Positions 18,343 to 23,991 of a DNA stretch of 23,991 bases are shown here, piece after piece (position 1 is the stretch's first letter; each line of letters begins with the position of its first letter). The position numbers and the translations under genes were made by a program. This DNA is from Mucidula mucida. Its lineage: Eukaryota; Basidiomycota; Agaricomycetes; Agaricales; Physalacriaceae. Below the pieces are notes generated by a model, which saw nothing but the letters and a program-made list of their open reading frames with translations, made no database searches and was not told where the DNA came from. The stretch lies in contig JADNYV010000521.1 of assembly GCA_015501055.1 (NCBI GenBank), positions 1-23,991 of the forward strand, written 5' to 3'.

Positions 18343-18348
18343 TATATA
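18343..18348 (+). promoter_or_regulatory. TATA box of the deuterolysin gene
   Basis: TATATA, continuing into TATATAAT, lies 68 nt before the deuterolysin ATG, a usual distance for a fungal secreted-enzyme gene. The leader downstream is pyrimidine-rich and ends with CACAATG. Confidence 0.55.
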
Positions 18349-18415
18349 ATCCTCCTCAAGAGAGGATGAATGAACTTCAAGGGCTTTCCTTCTCATTGAA
18401 CTGATCTCCTACACA

Positions 18416-19887
18416 ATGTTCACCTCTCTCGTTGTCCTTGGCTTCGCCGCTGCTACTTTCGCTAGTCCATTCAAACGATTTGACGGTCTCGTTGTGTCCT
18501 TGTCTGGGCCCGCTACGAACGTCAGCTCAGTTGACGACCTGAAGTTTACAGCATCCGTAGCCAACACGGGAACAGATGATGTGAAGATCTTCAAGTACGG
18601 GACCATTTTGGACGACTTGTTGCCTACCAGGTCGTTTACAGTCACCAAGGACGGCGAACCCGTGCCGTTCACTGGTATCAAGGTAGATCCCTAAGGTCTT
18701 CTCGCTGTCTCATTCCGCCGCCGACTGATTTCTTCGTTAGCTCTCCGTTTCTTTGGAGGAGGCTGATGATTCCGCCTACGCCTTCATTCCGGCAGGCAAA
18801 TCTGTCACTGTCGAACACGACGGTAAGGGCTTCTGGTTCTTCTTGACACGCATGTGGTTGATATGGCCCCATAGTTTCCACTTTGTTTGACTTCGGCTCC
18901 GCTGGCGAGGGAACTTTCACGTTCGCCCCCGTCGCCAACTTCCATGTCGCCAGCGCGGATGCAAGTATTATCAGCGAGGTTCATATGGACCGCGTCGAGG
19001 CTAGCGGCAACTCCGTAGATGTCTCTGTCTCTGGTGACCTGGCCAAGAGGGACCTCCACCAACGCAACAAGCGTGCCACAGACATTTGCACGAACACTTC
19101 GCGTAGAAGCTTTATTGATGCTAGGTTTGTCGGGATCTGCAAGAGGAATAAGATGATTGATCAATGCGATGCAATATAGCTACACTGAAGCGAAGTCTCT
19201 GGCATCCGGCGCTTCTTCTTACATCTCGAGCAATGGTGCCAACTCGCTTTTCGTCGCTTACTATGGCGCCAATTCGCAGTCCACCATCCGCGGTGTTTTC
19301 AACAATGTCGCGAATGAGGCATCAAGCTCTCGCACGTGAGTCAAATCCTTTCTTCTCTAATCACTTCTGGGGGTGACGATGGGTTTTCACAGCCTGAGCT
19401 GCACAGATTCGTTCGGCGCTTGCACTAGCGGTGTTATCGCTTACACGGTCATCTCTACCACCAACGTTTGTGTCAATGCATTTCTTTATTTAGCAACGGT
19501 TGACTTAATTTCTATTCCGATCAGATTTACTACTGCAGCCTCTTCTTCAATGAAGTCCCTTCGACTAGCCTTTGCTCTGGAACGACTGTGGCCTCTCGTA
19601 ACGTTCGCGGAGGAACGACTCTTCACGAGGTACGCATGTAAAACTCGAGAAGACAGACTGAATCAATGATATCACCTCCTGCCACTCCAGCTGACCCATG
19701 CCACATCGGGCACAGACGATGTTATTTACGGATGTGCTAGTGACCAGGCCTTGTCCGATGCTAACCAGCGCATTAACGCTGATAACTACAACGTACGTCG
19801 GTTTCTACGGATGTATCCATCGTACTATCACTTACTCCCTTCTACTAGTGCTTCTCCACTCAGGTTTACGCTAACACTCGGTGCTAG
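18416..19887 (+). CDS. Secreted deuterolysin metalloprotease (M35), eight exons
   Basis: Zinc endopeptidase of family M35 (aspzincins), secreted as a preproenzyme for extracellular protein digestion. Exons 18416-18682, 18741-18822, 18875-19124, 19180-19335, 19393-19465, 19525-19629, 19691-19792 and 19849-19887 give 1,074 nt and 357 residues. The signal peptide is residues 1-17 (MFTSLVVLGFAAATFAS). The propeptide ends at K182-R183, a Kex2-type site, leaving a mature enzyme of 174 residues beginning ATDICTN, the usual deuterolysin size. The catalytic motif is H310-E311-L-T-H314, and GTDDVIYGC supplies the third ligand aspartate. The protein ends in a Cys after VYANTR, as is common in the family. 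All seven introns are 52-61 bp GT-AG, and intron 6 falls between E311 and L312, inside HExxH. The 3' end faces that of the peroxidase across 413 bp. Confidence 0.92.
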
Positions 19888-20300
19888 GATGTTCACAGTG
19901 CTTTAGTTGAGAGAAGTCTTCCTGTGAAAATGGCGTGTATCACTAGTGTATCTAGGTTGAACCCATTAAAAGTTTCATTGTCGATTGTTCGCCAAACTTT
20001 CCATGCAAGTACCGAGCCTATCCCTCACGTGGGCGTTCCATTGACAGGAAAGGTTTGACGAGGAAGTGCGCTGCCGATTGAGGCGACAAAGCGACCTCGT
20101 TCATTCATGAATAGGGAGAATAGGATCAAAGGGGCCTGGGAAAAAGCCGAGAGGTGGCACCGCCAGCTTAGCGGGAAGTATCTTGCTGACTTACAGCGAC
20201 CAGACAAATCATGAGAACCCTTGGTATATTAACAATTACAAGCACAGATGAAGCATAAGTACTCTCGAGGTCAAGCGCCACCCTAGTCATCTTCATATGT
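19888..20300. other. Shared 3' spacer between converging genes
   Basis: Downstream region of both the deuterolysin (plus) and the manganese peroxidase (minus). No open frame with recognisable content. It probably holds the two 3' UTRs and polyadenylation signals, which I could not place with confidence. Confidence 0.5.
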
Positions 20301-22055
<1,755 letters not shown>

Positions 22056-22115
22056 TGCTTTTCAAGAAGAGATACCCGCTTGGAAGCTAAGGTCTTTCGG
22101 TCGTTCGCCCGCATC

Positions 22116-22121
22116 TTTATA
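22116..22121 (-). promoter_or_regulatory. TATA box of the manganese peroxidase gene
   Basis: On the minus strand TATAAA (within GCTATAAAGATG) lies about 60 nt upstream of the ATG at 22055. I did not identify metal-response or xenobiotic-response elements with confidence. Confidence 0.55.
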
Positions 22122-23160
22122 GCCAGAGCATTAGTACGTGAAGTATAAAAAGCACCAGGCGTTGCCCAATCAGCGCGTCAGCATAGAAAATTCAGCGCTA
22201 TAGTAAGCTATCGCGTTGTCGTCCTCACGCGTATGCCAAAAAAACACTGTCGTAGCACCAGATTGCTGGTAGCAGCGAGACGCGGCCAGGTACGTTCTAA
22301 ATCCGGCCGAGAGGCTGACGATCTTCTTGCATGTCCAAGTCGGCGTATGAGTAGACCAGGAGGTCTGTATAGCTTCAAATTTTCCGTCGAAACGCAGAGT
22401 TTTGAACAGCATCGATCCCGTATGGCACGCTGGCATGTATAAGGAGTGTAGGAGCCTACCCAACACGAGCCAAAATGTCTATTACAAGATTTAGAAATAG
22501 GGTCAAGTAATACCAACCATGGTGAGCTTGAACTTACTTTCCTACAGGAATGCCCACACCAGACAGACGGGAGATTTCCAGGGTTGTAAATAGTGGTGCA
22601 ACACCATGAGGAAATTGTTTCGACGAGAATGATTATCGAGCACGGTAGACGGTGTTAGAAGAAACCACATGGGCGAGCAAGCAAGGGGTGAGAAAAGGAG
22701 TCGTGTTTTTTGTTCTCTATCAGCAGGGCCTGTTTCAACACCTAGCAAGGAAGCACGTCTAATGACGACTTTATGGTGTCGTACCTTTGCAGCTTTTAAA
22801 TTCGAGAGTGAGGCGTAGAACAGAATCAAGTATTGCAACCATGTAAGGCTGAGTTTTGACCGTGGGCTGGTACAAGTCTGTTGTATGGCTGTGGTGGGAA
22901 TCCAGAGATAATACGCATGCCGCTTCAACATTTTCAGCGTGCGTTTACCGCCGCTCGTGGAAACTGCTTCATTCCCGAACCAACCGACGCGCCGCTTCCC
23001 ACCCGATGCAATCAATCTGTCATGAATAAGCCTTGTGAACTCACACACCCACGTCGCGTGTAATGTACTCGCAACTTAATCGAATGCCGTTGAGAATGCA
23101 AGTGGATAGAGGGGACGCATCATGGTTCTAGATACAAAGCCTTAACCAATGGGTACCTTG
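22122..23160. other. Long stretch without a convincing gene
   Basis: About 1 kb upstream of the peroxidase. The longest frame (minus, 23048-22542, 168 residues) has no recognisable motif, no splice-supported extension and a chance-like composition. The frames at 22170-22516 are similar. Part of this region is probably peroxidase promoter. Confidence 0.4.
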
Positions 23161-23760
23161 TTATTGATGACAGTCATTGTACTGAACAGAACAGGTGCCC
23201 AGATAGGCGTAGAATTGGATGGAGAAGCGAATATAGTGCCTAATAGAGAATGCATCAGTCAAGATCACGAAGGTGCAGTCGACTAGCGACCTCATCAGCG
23301 AGCCAGTCGTTCTCATGTACCAGTACGCTTGCCGTGTATTAGGCAGACACATCGTGAACCGTCAATATTCCAGTACACTCTATTGGCGTTGATACGCTTC
23401 AATTCCTTGAGCGGGAAGTGTTAGATGGGCATGTCTGCGCTTTTGCGAGTATGAAGTGATTGAGAAGGATCCCAGATGCTATGCACAATTGTTGCGCTTC
23501 ATTCTGGTACACGACTCCCCAGATCTCAGTCCAAATGTCCAAATAAAAAGACTCTGAGTGATTGGCGAAGTAATAACAGGAATTTGAGAAAATCAGTCTC
23601 TGCCACTAGTTATAGATAGTGCCGCAAAGACATATGTAAAAGAGAGACACACCAGATGTTATATGACGGGCTGTTTCCGTGGCCCCGATGGTATATTGTG
23701 TCCATTCCCCAGCTTTGAAAGTCTACATTGTCGTGATGGTTCTCATTCAGGAAGGAGTTC
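23161..23760 (-). CDS. Unrecognised multi-exon gene, fragments
   Basis: Several minus-strand stretches look like real exons of one gene. One (about 23760-23650) encodes VNSFLNENHHDNVDFQSWGM and then IYHRGHGNSPSYNIW. After an intron ending TATAACTAG (about 23608), the next (about 23607-23430) encodes CYYFANHSESFYLDIWTEIW and GVVYQNEAQQLCIASGILL. A third (about 23412-23366) gives LKELKRINANRVYWNID and may splice to YWYMRTTGSLMR in the frame 23352-23161. Hydrophobic stretches suggest membrane contact. I do not recognise the family and could not close every junction, so exon ends are approximate and decay is possible. Confidence 0.35.
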
Positions 23761-23991
23761 ACGTGGCTTTCACTTCTCCTCTCTGCCCATCATGGTCACG
23801 CCCAATCAACAGAGCCACGGCCTCATACGGGCGCATACGGACGGAACAGCGACGATAGAATTCAGACATCAACGCCAACGCCACAGCGAAGCTCTTAGCA
23901 GCTGGACGACGAGACCGTTTCGACGCCGCTGCCAGTTGGATTTTAGTATGGCGTCGGCAACTGATGGGGAAAGAAGGAGGAAGACAATGCA
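23759..23991 (-). CDS. Partial ORF at the window edge
   Basis: Open from the right edge to TGA at 23759-23761 (76 residues). The final part, ALMSEFYRRCSVRMRPYEAV, looks protein-like; the upstream part is basic. It may be the end of a gene starting outside the window, or an early exon region of the gene at 23161-23760 in another frame. Not recognised. Confidence 0.2.
   Translation of the reverse strand, partial: HCLPPSFPISCRRHTKIQLAAASKRSRRPAAKSFAVALALMSEFYRRCSVRMRPYEAVALLIGRDHDGQRGEVKAT

Noticed and set aside
22542..23048. A 168-residue minus-strand ORF
   Set aside because: No motif, unlikely composition and no introns, in a region where the real genes are intron-dense.

Overview
The window reads as nuclear DNA of a filamentous basidiomycete, most likely a mushroom-forming Agaricomycete able to degrade wood or litter. 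The evidence is: genes broken by many 46-65 bp GT-AG introns with CTRAY-like branch sites; a class II manganese peroxidase (a family of this class) with 13 exons; an M35 deuterolysin; BTB and other protein families expanded in Agaricomycetes; and a Ty1/copia element of fungal type.

Layout, left to right. 192-1014 (minus): a three-exon BTB/POZ protein. 1260-1650: a non-coding block with imperfect inverted arms, each carrying the same 7-bp-stem hairpin (MITE-like). 2177-7673: a complete but disabled Ty1/copia retrotransposon with a perfect 5-bp target duplication (TAACG), a half-tRNA-iMet-type primer site, and gag-pol broken by a frameshift, two TGA codons and loss of a reverse-transcriptase aspartate. 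It sits 26 bp upstream of the ATG of 7700-10591 (plus), the heavily mutated relic of a coiled-coil, transposase-like family with a SAP-like tail. 10864-10949 (minus): an intron-containing tRNA-Gln(CUG). 11529-13897 (plus): a five-exon type II membrane glycosyltransferase of GT32 type. 14183-14831 (minus): a probable spliced gene I could not resolve. 15633-17007 (minus): a five-exon member of an Agaricomycete family of unknown function, with an in-frame TAG. 17008-18415: degraded or unresolved sequence. 18416-19887 (plus): an eight-exon secreted deuterolysin. 20301-22055 (minus): a 13-exon manganese peroxidase containing 8-nt and 10-nt micro-exons. 22122-23160: nothing convincing. 23161-23991 (minus): exons of an unrecognised gene running off the window.

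The left 10.6 kb is a repeat-rich zone of nested and decayed mobile DNA. The right half is gene-dense. The deuterolysin and the peroxidase converge on a 413-bp spacer and both encode secreted enzymes for extracellular protein and lignin breakdown. There is no sign of an operon or of a coordinated multi-gene defence-type system. The least described objects are the transposase-like relic, the inverted-arm block and the CpG-biased decay of the copia copy. All family names come from pattern recognition without a database search, and all exon models are hand-made from splice signals and reading-frame continuity.
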